Shown here piece after piece: positions 41,903 through 49,434 of a stretch of 64,000 nt of DNA. Position numbers and translations under genes: made by a program. Every line of letters starts with the position of its first letter. The first letter of the stretch is position 1. Source of the DNA: M55B129 sp034189085 (lineage in GTDB: Bacteria > Bacillota > Dethiobacteria > DTU022). The stretch lies in NCBI GenBank assembly GCA_034189085.1, contig JAXHVH010000005.1, positions 11,525 to 75,524 of the forward strand. The letters run 5' to 3'. Under the pieces are notes generated by a model, which ran no database searches, had not been told where the DNA came from, and worked only from the letters and a program-made list of their open reading frames with translations.

Positions 41903-42547
41903 TCATGATACTTTAATCGTCAGCAGCAGACCTGATTTAATTTTCACCCTGGCCCGGGATTGGGTCAGTTCATTGCTCAGGCCCCGGGTGGAAGAAAAAA
42001 AGAGGCTTTCATCTTTCAGGGGAAATTTCAAGCCGGTGGTCTCTATAACGACGGTTTTGTCCGTCAGGGAAAAAAGCGACAGATAATCACCTTTCTTCCC
42101 TTTAAAAATTGCTTCATCGCCAATCATTCTTATTTCATGCTTTTCATCTACGATTCGCGCCGGTATACCCGCGCGGTGGGGAATCATAAGTAAAAGGAGG
42201 TTGGCAAAAGCATGGTCTACTCTTTTCCCTCCCAGGATACCGATTAGCAAGATTTCAGCAGGTTTCATATCGACAGCCTGATCAATAGCCAGCTCCAGGT
42301 CAGACTTATTTTTAGCCTGCGGATGCTTGATCAGGCGGGGTTTCAGGGAGGCAATTCTTTCACTGTCGCCGGGAGCAAGGGAATCAAGATCGCCAATAAT
42401 CAGGTCCGGGGAAAGGCCCATGGCCAGGGTATGCCCTGTCCCCCCGTTAACACAGATCAGGTAATCATCCCCGTGCATTAGGCGGCGATAAAAATCGTGG
42501 TTTTTAAAATCGCCGTTGGCAATTATTACTACTTTTTTTAGCGGCAT
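41903..42547 (-). CDS. thiN: Thiamin pyrophosphokinase
   Basis: ThiN makes TPP from thiamin and ATP. The 214-residue protein has VVIIANGD, CVNGGTGHTLAMGLSPDLIIGDLDS and the Asp-containing KNKSDLELAIDQA, all family hallmarks. ATG at 42547 (MPLKKVVIIANGD) follows GGAAGGAC. It is convergent with the importer operon, so uptake and activation are next to each other but transcribed separately. Confidence 0.93.
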   Translation of the reverse strand: MPLKKVVIIANGDFKNHDFYRRLMHGDDYLICVNGGTGHTLAMGLSPDLIIGDLDSLAPGDSERIASLKPRLIKHPQAKNKSDLELAIDQAVDMKPAEILLIGILGGKRVDHAFANLLLLMIPHRAGIPARIVDEKHEIRMIGDEAIFKGKKGDYLSLFSLTDKTVVIETTGLKFPLKDESLFFSSTRGLSNELTQSRARVKIKSGLLLTIKVS

Positions 42548-42582
42548 GAGCAATGTCCTTCCATCTTGGGCAGGATCGCCGC

Positions 42583-43779
42583 TCACTTCTCGAGAGCGGC
42601 AAAAAACTTTTTCAACCTGGACATTCCCTCTTTCAGGTTTTCCATCGAACAGGCATAAGAAATACGGATATACCCTTCAGCACCTGGGCCGAAATCGATG
42701 CCCGGTGTTACGGCAACACCGGTTTCTTCCAGGATGCGCTGGGCCAGGGAAAGTGAATCGTCGGTATATTTTTTTACATTAGCCAGCATGTAAAATGCAC
42801 CGTCAGGCAGCCTGGCCGGGGCAATGTCTATCTGCTGCAGTGCCCTGTGAAGGTAAAGACGTCGTTCATCATAATCGCTGAAACGCTCCGCCAGGACCTC
42901 GGGGCTTTCTCTCAAAGCGGCGATGCCGGCGTCCTGAACAAAAGAACAGGCACAGATAAATATGTTCTGCTGCAGTTTCTGCATTTCCCGGACCAGGGAA
43001 GAGGGAGCAATGAGATAACCGAGGCGCCAGCCAGTCATGATATTGCGCTTGGAAAAACCGTTCAGGACCACTGCCCGATCTGTAAATTCGAGAATGGAAT
43101 GATCCCGACCCCTGTAATTGAGCCCGTGGTAAACTTCATCGGACACGATGTAAGGGCCAAGTTCGGCCAGATCCCGCAGTTCATTTTCATCGAGGACTGC
43201 CCCGGTGGGATTGGCAGGAGAATTGATCAGTATGCCCTTGACCCGGGGATCAAGTTTCTCCCTGACATCATCGGCCAGTAGTTTGAAACCATTTTCTTCC
43301 CTCACCCTGACCGGCAACGGCTCAGCCCCGATGAAATTGACAAAATTGGGGTAACAGGCATAATAAGGATCGGGCATAATCATTTTGTCGCCTCGCTCAA
43401 GCAGGGCCGAAAAAGCAAGCAGCATAGCCGGAGAGGTACCGGAAGTAACGATAACCTGGGAAGGATCAATTTCTACTCCGTAGGTATTTTTGTAGTATGA
43501 AGAAATTTCTTGTCGCAGGGCCGGTTTCCCCAGGCTGTGAGTATAGGCAGTATCATTGCCCCGGACTGCCTCAATAACCGCCTCTTTGATCGCGTATGGG
43601 GTATCTCCACCCGGTTCGCCCACCTCCAGGTGAATGATCGAAACACCCTGCGTCTCCATCTGCTGGGCTTTTTCCAAAATTTCCATGGCTAAAAAGGGCT
43701 TCACCAGGCGTACCCGCTCCGGTACGGTGTAATTCGGCAGGGTTGTGTGATCACCTGTAGCCTTTTTATTATTCCCCAT
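42583..43779 (-). CDS. PLP-dependent class I/II aminotransferase
   Basis: The 398-residue aminotransferase of fold type I has the substrate-loop Gly-rich VGEPGGDTP, the NPTG motif (INSPANPTGAVL), the PLP-Asp/Tyr region YIVSDEVYHGL, the PLP Lys in LNGFSKRNIMTGWRLGY and the C-terminal Arg (GYIRISYA). Likely donors are aspartate or aromatic/branched amino acids; specificity is not readable. ATG at 43779 with GAGGGAGG upstream is preferred. It lies 13 bp after the CBS protein. Confidence 0.9.
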   Translation of the reverse strand: MGNNKKATGDHTTLPNYTVPERVRLVKPFLAMEILEKAQQMETQGVSIIHLEVGEPGGDTPYAIKEAVIEAVRGNDTAYTHSLGKPALRQEISSYYKNTYGVEIDPSQVIVTSGTSPAMLLAFSALLERGDKMIMPDPYYACYPNFVNFIGAEPLPVRVREENGFKLLADDVREKLDPRVKGILINSPANPTGAVLDENELRDLAELGPYIVSDEVYHGLNYRGRDHSILEFTDRAVVLNGFSKRNIMTGWRLGYLIAPSSLVREMQKLQQNIFICACSFVQDAGIAALRESPEVLAERFSDYDERRLYLHRALQQIDIAPARLPDGAFYMLANVKKYTDDSLSLAQRILEETGVAVTPGIDFGPGAEGYIRISYACSMENLKEGMSRLKKFFAALEK

Positions 43780-43792
43780 TTTTTGACCTCCC

Positions 43793-44221
43793 TCAGCTCC
43801 TGATTCTATCTTTTCCGTTTTCACGGATCAATTCTGCACAGTATTCAATAATTTCTTTCCGCCTGACAATACCAATAAATATATTTTGATCGTCCACCAC
43901 CGGGACAAAGTTTTGCTCGGTGGCAAGAGATAGAAGTTCTACAATCCTTGAATCGATGCGGGCAGGTTTGTTCTTGGCATGCAGAGCAATATCCTTGAGT
44001 AAAATCTTTTCCATGCCATTTAAATTGAGATCGGGGTTGTTCTTCAGGGTCCAGAGCAGATCACCCTCGGTAATAGTCCCGGCGTAACGTCCCTGTTCAT
44101 CCACCAGGGGAACAGCTGAATAACTGTGCCGCTCCATTCTCTCAAGAGCCTGCCGCATAGTTGTTCCCGGGGTTAGATAAATCACTTCCTTTTTGGGAAT
44201 CAAAAAGAATGCAACTTTCAT
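43793..44221 (-). CDS. CBS-domain pair protein
   Basis: The 142-residue protein is essentially two CBS domains (VIYLTPGTTMRQALERMERHSYS; DSRIVELLSLATEQNFVPVVDD), modules that bind adenylates and tune partner proteins. ATG at 44221 gives MKVAFFLIPK; a TTG at 44227 is also possible. It lies directly after the GNAT gene and before the aminotransferase. Confidence 0.85.
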   Translation of the reverse strand: MKVAFFLIPKKEVIYLTPGTTMRQALERMERHSYSAVPLVDEQGRYAGTITEGDLLWTLKNNPDLNLNGMEKILLKDIALHAKNKPARIDSRIVELLSLATEQNFVPVVDDQNIFIGIVRRKEIIEYCAELIRENGKDRIRS

Positions 44222-44227
44222 CGCCAA

Positions 44228-44629
44228 TCAAAACCCTTCTTCTTCAGTATCTATGATACCGCCGCCAATAATCCTGAACCCGGCCCGGCGGTAGAAATTG
44301 GCCAGTTCCGGTTCAAAAAGAACATTAATGGTTTTAATCCGCATTTCTTTCAGCCTGTTTATAACTCTTCTCAGGAGTTCCCGGCCGATCCCCCGCCCCT
44401 GGTAAGCGGGGCGGACCATGAGGCTGCGTACCAGGGCATCATCGATACCATCGCTGAGTACATCAACATGACCGACCAGGAGATCCCTGTCAAAACAGGC
44501 TGCTACCAAAAAAGAAGAACCGCTGATCCTTTTCATCTGCTCACTGCGGGGATCCCAGCCCACTGATTCTCTCAAGGAAGCAATCTCAGCAGCCTCGAGC
44601 TCCGGATTGTCCACATACCTCAGGGTCAT
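44228..44629 (-). CDS. GNAT-family N-acetyltransferase
   Basis: The 133-residue protein has the acetyl-CoA-binding signature VRPAYQGRGIGRELLRRVI and the C-terminal NFYRRAGFRIIGG, as in GNAT enzymes. The acceptor is unknown. ATG is preceded by GAGGCG. It is head of a GNAT-CBS-aminotransferase run. Confidence 0.88.
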   Translation of the reverse strand: MTLRYVDNPELEAAEIASLRESVGWDPRSEQMKRISGSSFLVAACFDRDLLVGHVDVLSDGIDDALVRSLMVRPAYQGRGIGRELLRRVINRLKEMRIKTINVLFEPELANFYRRAGFRIIGGGIIDTEEEGF

Positions 44630-44692
44630 CGGTTCGCCTCTTTCCCGGACAGATGTTATTATAACATCACCGGCATAAAATAAAGCCGATCC

Positions 44693-44875
44693 CTATTCTC
44701 TGCCACGGTATACCAGGTAAAGATAGACAACTATCCCTCCCACCAGCAAAGTGAGGACCAGGCTGTAAAAATCAATGTTAAATTCTTCAGATGTGAAGAT
44801 CAGGTACAAACCAACACCGGCAATGATGACCAGCACAGCATAGAGTAATTTCTTTTTCAGGCTAATGACAACCAC
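44693..44875 (-). CDS. Small two-helix membrane protein
   Basis: The frame encodes a hydrophobic peptide of up to 60 residues with two helices (LLYAVLVIIAGVGLYLIFT and FYSLVLTLLVGGIVVYLYLVY) and basic ends. The start is unclear: the GTG at 44875 lies on the AGGAGG site, while ATT at 44866 is 8 nt after AGGAGG and could be a rare non-AUG start. It lies between the sirtuin and GNAT genes. Confidence 0.6.
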   Translation of the reverse strand: MVVISLKKKLLYAVLVIIAGVGLYLIFTSEEFNIDFYSLVLTLLVGGIVVYLYLVYRGRE

Positions 44876-44887
44876 CTCCTGTGCCCA

Positions 44888-45637
44888 CTACACGGTTTCA
44901 AGCTTCCGCAGCAGATCGGTCATCACGCTGCTGATATTCTCCCGGATTACTACCTCCGCCTGTTGATCGTAATCTGTGGGCTGACGGTTTATGATAGCCA
45001 GCTTTCCGGCCAGCCCCGGCAGATCGGCGACCGGATAAACAACAAGGCTACTGCCAACCACCAGCATAAAATCGCACTCTTCATCAATTTTCTGTTGCAG
45101 ATCGAAGAAAAATGGAGGCATGGGATCGCCAAATAGGACAACATCCGGCCTGAGCACATTATGACAGCTGGAACAAACAGGAGGAATTCGTTTTAATTCC
45201 ACCTGGTTTACAAGTTCTTCAAAGGAGTACCTTTTCCCACAGCCCATACAGTAACCAGAACGTAGATGACCGTGGACCTCCCATACTTTTCGGGAACCCG
45301 CTTTAACATGCAGCCCATCAATATTTTGAGTGACCAGCCCTTTAACAAAGCCAAGCCGCTCCAGTTCAACGAGGGCATAATGACCAGGATTCGGATCAGC
45401 CAGAGATATCCTGGTAAAACGGCTGAATCCAGATTCATAAAACAACCTGGGATTGCTCTGCAGAACATCCAGTGACGATACAGCAATTGGATCAACTTTT
45501 TCCCAGAGCCCGGTCCCCGGAGAACGAAAATCGGGAATGCCGCTGTCGGTGCTGATACCCGCTCCGGTCAGCACATAAGAGCGCTCACTTTCTCTGAGCA
45601 GCCTGGCCAGGGTCTCGATCTGTTTCCGGTAATTCAT
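44888..45637 (-). CDS. cobB: NAD-dependent protein deacylase (sirtuin)
   Basis: The 249-residue sirtuin removes acyl groups from lysines using NAD+. It has TGAGISTDSGIPDFRSP, TQNIDGLHVKAGS, the catalytic His in EVHGHLRSG and a four-Cys zinc site (CMGC, CSSC). ATG at 45637 follows GGAGGGCCC. It lies 17 bp after an HAD phosphatase gene. Confidence 0.94.
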   Translation of the reverse strand: MNYRKQIETLARLLRESERSYVLTGAGISTDSGIPDFRSPGTGLWEKVDPIAVSSLDVLQSNPRLFYESGFSRFTRISLADPNPGHYALVELERLGFVKGLVTQNIDGLHVKAGSRKVWEVHGHLRSGYCMGCGKRYSFEELVNQVELKRIPPVCSSCHNVLRPDVVLFGDPMPPFFFDLQQKIDEECDFMLVVGSSLVVYPVADLPGLAGKLAIINRQPTDYDQQAEVVIRENISSVMTDLLRKLETV

Positions 45638-45653
45638 CAGGGGCCCTCCGCTT

Positions 45654-46364
45654 TTACTTTTTAATCCCACTGCCCATTGGGCAGCAGAGTGACCGACCGG
45701 CACGATCGGTTAGTGAAGGTTTATCCACTTTAATAATATCGTAAAAATCAACCCATGGCGAGAATTTAATATCATGTTCACAACAGATCTTAGCCAGCCT
45801 GTCCCGGGCACAGATATGATCGCTCCAGAATGCTCCAAAGCGATCGTTGCTTCCATCCCCCACGTAGATTACCGGGTAGCCTTCTTCCTTCAACCTTAAC
45901 ACGTGAACAGCCTTGCAATTTCCGCAAACGGGGCAAACCGGGTGGGCATAGGGAGTCTGAATTGCCAGCAGGCCACCGGCTCCAACCACCGTCCTGTTGG
46001 CATAGATCCGGTCAATGCAGTCCAAAAAACCAAATTTTTCGAGGATCGGTTCAATATAAAAACCGAAACCATCACTGGCTATAACCACCGGGCTTCCCTG
46101 CTCCCGGGCATGAGTAATAAACTGTTTAAAACCAGGGCGGATTGCCGCCCACTCCACTGTTTTGGAAAGCAGCAAGTCCGGATCGGGAGGCAAAAGGCGG
46201 GCTATATTGATCAGCCACTCCCGAATGCCTATTTTCCGTTTACGGTACAGTGCTTCCACTTCCAGATACCTGTCACCGCCGAAAAAAACAGCCAGGGCTG
46301 AAGAAAGATCTTTGGTTGTAACCGTCCCATCAAAATCAACCAGGTAAGCGGCACTACGCGTCAT
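45654..46364 (-). CDS. HAD-superfamily phosphatase, MtnX/SerB-like
   Basis: The 236-residue protein has motif I VDFDGTVTTKDLSS, motif II VIASDGFGFY and motif IV YVGDGSNDRFGAF, plus two Cys pairs (CPVCGNC) in the cap. This resembles MtnX-type phosphatases, but the methionine salvage substrate is not established here. ATG follows GGAGGCG. Confidence 0.82.
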   Translation of the reverse strand: MTRSAAYLVDFDGTVTTKDLSSALAVFFGGDRYLEVEALYRKRKIGIREWLINIARLLPPDPDLLLSKTVEWAAIRPGFKQFITHAREQGSPVVIASDGFGFYIEPILEKFGFLDCIDRIYANRTVVGAGGLLAIQTPYAHPVCPVCGNCKAVHVLRLKEEGYPVIYVGDGSNDRFGAFWSDHICARDRLAKICCEHDIKFSPWVDFYDIIKVDKPSLTDRAGRSLCCPMGSGIKK

Positions 46365-46404
46365 TTTCGCCTCCGGGTATTTAGTTTCACTTTCGCTTCA
46401 GACC

Positions 46405-46438
46405 TTCAAAAACCCGGCCGGTTAAATACCGGCCGGGT
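46405..46438 (-). terminator. Terminator that includes the gph stop codon
   Basis: On the minus strand ACCCGGCCGGT-ATTTA-ACCGGCCGGGT is followed by TTTT. The 11-bp stem is perfect; the gph TAA lies at the loop and the final codons of gph form the 5' arm. Confidence 0.93.
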
Positions 46439-47096
46439 CATTATCTCGGAAAAGATCTCTCAACTGAAGCGGCTTCCTGATCAACAATTGAGCCCCTTCT
46501 TTCTGCAACTCAGCGGCCGACCTGAACCCCCAGAGAACCCCCACTGCATAAAAGCCACCGGCAGCCGCTGTCCGCATATCCGTATTGGTGTCTCCTACAT
46601 AAACGATTTCTTCCGGTTTAAGATGCATTTGTTCGACAATCTTTAGAGCACCGGTGGGGTCAGGTTTTCGCGGTATGCCCTCTTCAAGCCCCTGTACGGT
46701 AAAAAATTTATACTCAGGGAGAAGAGTCTCCACCGTCTGCCTGGCAAATCTATGTGGTTTATTGGAAAATATAGCCACAGGAATTTGCCTTTCTTCCAGA
46801 AAACCAAGCAGGGGGGGAATACCCGGGTACGGTTTCGTATGTTCAGGCCAGCGCCTGGCATATTCTTCATTGACCATTTTTACCAGCCCGGCAAAATTGT
46901 TTTTTTCCCCTTTTTCCGGAGGGAAGGCTCTTTTGACCAGCATATCTATGCCGTCCCCGGCAAAATATCGATAGGCTTCAATTTCATGTTCCGGAAAACC
47001 AAAGCGTTTTAAAACCGCATTAACCGAAAAAGCCAGATCTTCAAGGGTATTAAGGAGAGTTCCGTCAAGATCAAAAATTACCGCTTTGTAACGCAA
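46422..47096 (-). CDS. gph: HAD hydrolase, phosphoglycolate phosphatase family
   Basis: The 224-residue protein starts RYKAVIFDLDGTLLNTLEDLAFSVN, has IFSNKPH as motif II, KPDPTGALKIVEQM and the acidic VGDTNTDMRTAAAGG motif, as in Gph/PGP phosphatases. It hydrolyses 2-phosphoglycolate or another small phosphate ester. The start is a TTG at 47096 with AAAGGACGG upstream. It ends inside a strong terminator. Confidence 0.88.
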   Translation of the reverse strand: MRYKAVIFDLDGTLLNTLEDLAFSVNAVLKRFGFPEHEIEAYRYFAGDGIDMLVKRAFPPEKGEKNNFAGLVKMVNEEYARRWPEHTKPYPGIPPLLGFLEERQIPVAIFSNKPHRFARQTVETLLPEYKFFTVQGLEEGIPRKPDPTGALKIVEQMHLKPEEIVYVGDTNTDMRTAAAGGFYAVGVLWGFRSAAELQKEGAQLLIRKPLQLRDLFRDNDPAGI

Positions 47097-47213
47097 AATT
47101 GATCCGTCCTTTACATGATTTTAATATCCTCTGATGATCAATTCCCCATTCTGTTTTGCGATAACTGGTTCTTCCCCGACAGATCAACCGGGAACATTTT
47201 TCAAATATCCCTG

Positions 47214-48668
47214 TTAGCCGGTCCTGGTCCAGCGCCCAACCAGCGGTAGAACAGATTCCGGATAAAACTGCCTGAAAATCCGGTAATAATAAAGCTCTTC
47301 CTTATTTCTGACCGGGACCGGGGCCGCTTCAGACTCGGCAGCATACTCGCTGTCGCTGATCGCTTTTTCAGCTACAGCTTCCAGCATTCCGGCGGAGCCT
47401 GATCCCTGATCAAACTGCTGCTTTTCCCGCCAGGCTATTTTTTCCCCGATCTCTTTTGCAAAAGCCCGCCGGAGAATCCACTTGTCAACCGGTTCTTCTT
47501 TCTCTTCGCGCAGCTTCCAATCAAGGGGGAACTCCCGTACCAGCTCTAACAAAGCCAGTTTCAGGAAAGGAACCCGGCATTCCAGACCATGCGCGGCGTT
47601 CATCCGGTCCACCCTCTGCAGGCCGGTCCGGCTTAACTCCCGGAAAAAGCCTTCAATTTCAGAGGCAATCTCTTCTTCAGAATCAAGAGATTTCAGATAG
47701 CTATATCCGGCAAACATTTCATCCGAACCTTCACCAGTGAGCATGACCCGACGCCCGTCGGCAGCAGCCTCGCGGGCAGCTATAAAATTGGGGATTGATG
47801 ACCGCACATAGGCAGAGTCAAAAGATTCCAGGTGGTAAATAACATCCGGCAGTACTTTCAGCATTTCATCAAGGCCGTAAGTATAAACATGTTGTTCCGA
47901 ACCGATCCGGTCGGCAACCATGGCCGCATATTCAATATCGCGGCTTCCCTTGACTCCCACCGTATAAGTGGAAATTGGCTCGTCGGATAATTCGGCTGCC
48001 AGAGCCGCAACCACCGAACTGTCCAGCCCGCCGCTCAGATAGACGCCAAGGCCTTTAACCCCGCTGATTCTTTCCTCAACAGCAAGAGCCAGCAGATGAC
48101 GCATTTTTTCTTCGGCTTCCGCCAGGGACAGTTTGCTTTTTCCTTCAACAGGAGGCAGGTGATAGTACTTCACCCAGCCCTTTTTCCTGTCATAGTAACA
48201 TCCGGGAGGAACCTCTTTGATTGGGCTGTCCAGATCAATCAGGGCTTTAATTTCCGAGGCAATATAAAGTGTATCGTCTTTTTTAGCATAATAAAGGGGC
48301 TTCACTCCCAGGGGATCTCTTGCCACCAGGCAGCTTCCATTACCATCGGAGAAGGTAAGAGCAAATTCTCCTTCGAGGTTGTCAAAACAGGAAAGCCCTT
48401 CATTTTTTAATATTTTACAGAAATGCTCCAGGCCTTCTGTACCCTGAATGGTTTTTCCTTCCTCGCCAGGGAACATCAAGTAACCGTCTACAGCCAGCGG
48501 CAATCCGTTGTCCTCCTCTTTTTGATTACCGCTCAGAAAAGTCATGGAGCAATTTTCTTCATCAATTTCACAGTCGCAACGTTTTCCTCTGAATTTCACC
48601 TTTTCTATAAGCGGATCCAGATCTTCACTACTTTCACTCTCGCCAAATATAGCGATTAAGCCTGACAT
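47214..48668 (-). CDS. Asparagine-synthetase-like protein lacking the glutaminase Cys
   Basis: The 484-residue protein has an N-terminal Ntn glutaminase-like domain (ARDPLGVKPLYYA) and a C-terminal synthetase domain with the ATP loop YLSGGLDSSVVAAL and GEGSDEMFAGY. True AsnB begins Met-Cys-Gly, where Cys is the glutaminase nucleophile; here ATG at 48668 is followed by TCA (Ser): MSGLIAIFGES. GGAG lies 9 nt upstream, so this start is well supported. The protein may therefore use free ammonia or catalyse another amidation. It is about 20-30% shorter than Bacillus AsnB. It has its own promoter and an operator-like palindrome. Confidence 0.85.
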   Translation of the reverse strand: MSGLIAIFGESESSEDLDPLIEKVKFRGKRCDCEIDEENCSMTFLSGNQKEEDNGLPLAVDGYLMFPGEEGKTIQGTEGLEHFCKILKNEGLSCFDNLEGEFALTFSDGNGSCLVARDPLGVKPLYYAKKDDTLYIASEIKALIDLDSPIKEVPPGCYYDRKKGWVKYYHLPPVEGKSKLSLAEAEEKMRHLLALAVEERISGVKGLGVYLSGGLDSSVVAALAAELSDEPISTYTVGVKGSRDIEYAAMVADRIGSEQHVYTYGLDEMLKVLPDVIYHLESFDSAYVRSSIPNFIAAREAAADGRRVMLTGEGSDEMFAGYSYLKSLDSEEEIASEIEGFFRELSRTGLQRVDRMNAAHGLECRVPFLKLALLELVREFPLDWKLREEKEEPVDKWILRRAFAKEIGEKIAWREKQQFDQGSGSAGMLEAVAEKAISDSEYAAESEAAPVPVRNKEELYYYRIFRQFYPESVLPLVGRWTRTG

Positions 48669-48696
48669 TAATATCAACTCCGGTAAATTATTAGTC

Positions 48697-48712
48697 TTCT
48701 ACACATGTAGAA
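48697..48712. promoter_or_regulatory. Operator-like palindrome before the AsnB-like gene
   Basis: TTCTACA-CA-TGTAGAA is a perfect 7-bp inverted repeat 29 bp upstream of the start codon and just downstream of the predicted transcription start. Repressor unknown. Confidence 0.5.
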
Positions 48713-48723
48713 AACCTAATACT

Positions 48724-48752
48724 AGTATAACATAATTGGTGGGAATTGTAAA
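48724..48752 (-). promoter_or_regulatory. Promoter for the AsnB-like gene
   Basis: On the minus strand TTTACA (48752-48747), a 17-bp spacer, TATACT (48729-48724) with TG upstream (extended -10). Its -35 overlaps the T-run of the preceding terminator. Confidence 0.72.
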
Positions 48753-48772
48753 AAAACGGCCAGAGCGGCCCG
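48750..48772 (-). terminator. Terminator after the HoxU-like gene
   Basis: On the minus strand GGCC-GCTCT-GGCC followed by seven T. The stem is short; it separates the NuoEF-like operon from the AsnB-like gene. Confidence 0.6.
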
Positions 48773-48777
48773 CTTCA

Positions 48778-49434
48778 TCAGGCTTTTTTGTCTTTTTTAT
48801 AATAAAAAGCGCCTACCGGGCAAGCCTCGACACAGAGCTTGCACTGGGTGCAAATCGATTCGGCCAGAACAACATCTTCGAAAGTGGTTATGGCACTGCT
48901 GATCCCGCGATTGGCAAAACCAATCGCTCCTACACCCGCTTCTTCCCGATCTGCCCAGATACAGCGACCGCAAAGCACACAACGGCTGGGGTCAAAAGCA
49001 AATTCATCGGGACTGTCATCAACAGTATAATCTCTCTCGATTGTTTTAAAACGCTTTTGCCTCAGTTTGAGTTTCCTTTCCCTGGCAATTTTCTGCAGTT
49101 CGCAATTTCCATTGGCAGGACACTCCCGGCAGTTAAGATTATGATCGGACAGGAGCAGCTCAAAAGCTGTTTTTACCAGTCTATCGATCCTGGGGCTCCT
49201 GGTCCTGACGACCATGTCCTCTTTCACCACCTGGGTACAGGAAGTGACAGGACGATCCATCCCTTCTATTTTCACAAAACAAAGCCGACAGCTGGCATTG
49301 GGCCGTTCTTTCTCCCTGACCGCGCAAAGATGGGGAATGTAAATGTCATTATCCAGGGCGACCCAGAGCAACTTTTCACCGGCCCGGGCCTTGATCTTCC
49401 GGTCATCGATGGTTATGTTGACGTAATCGCTCAT
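48778..49434 (-). CDS. HoxU/NuoG-N-terminal-like iron-sulfur subunit
   Basis: The 218-residue protein has a 2Fe-2S plant-type domain (PHLCAVREKERPNASCRLC ... C), the His/Cys 4Fe-4S motif (HNLNCRECPANGNCELQ) and a two-cluster ferredoxin domain (CVLCGRCI, CTQCKLCVEACP). This is the N-terminal region of NuoG, of HydA/HndD, or free-standing HoxU. It lacks the hydrogenase H-cluster or molybdopterin domain. It overlaps the NuoF-like gene by 4 bp and passes electrons between that flavoprotein and an unknown partner. Confidence 0.88.
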   Translation of the reverse strand: MSDYVNITIDDRKIKARAGEKLLWVALDNDIYIPHLCAVREKERPNASCRLCFVKIEGMDRPVTSCTQVVKEDMVVRTRSPRIDRLVKTAFELLLSDHNLNCRECPANGNCELQKIARERKLKLRQKRFKTIERDYTVDDSPDEFAFDPSRCVLCGRCIWADREEAGVGAIGFANRGISSAITTFEDVVLAESICTQCKLCVEACPVGAFYYKKDKKA

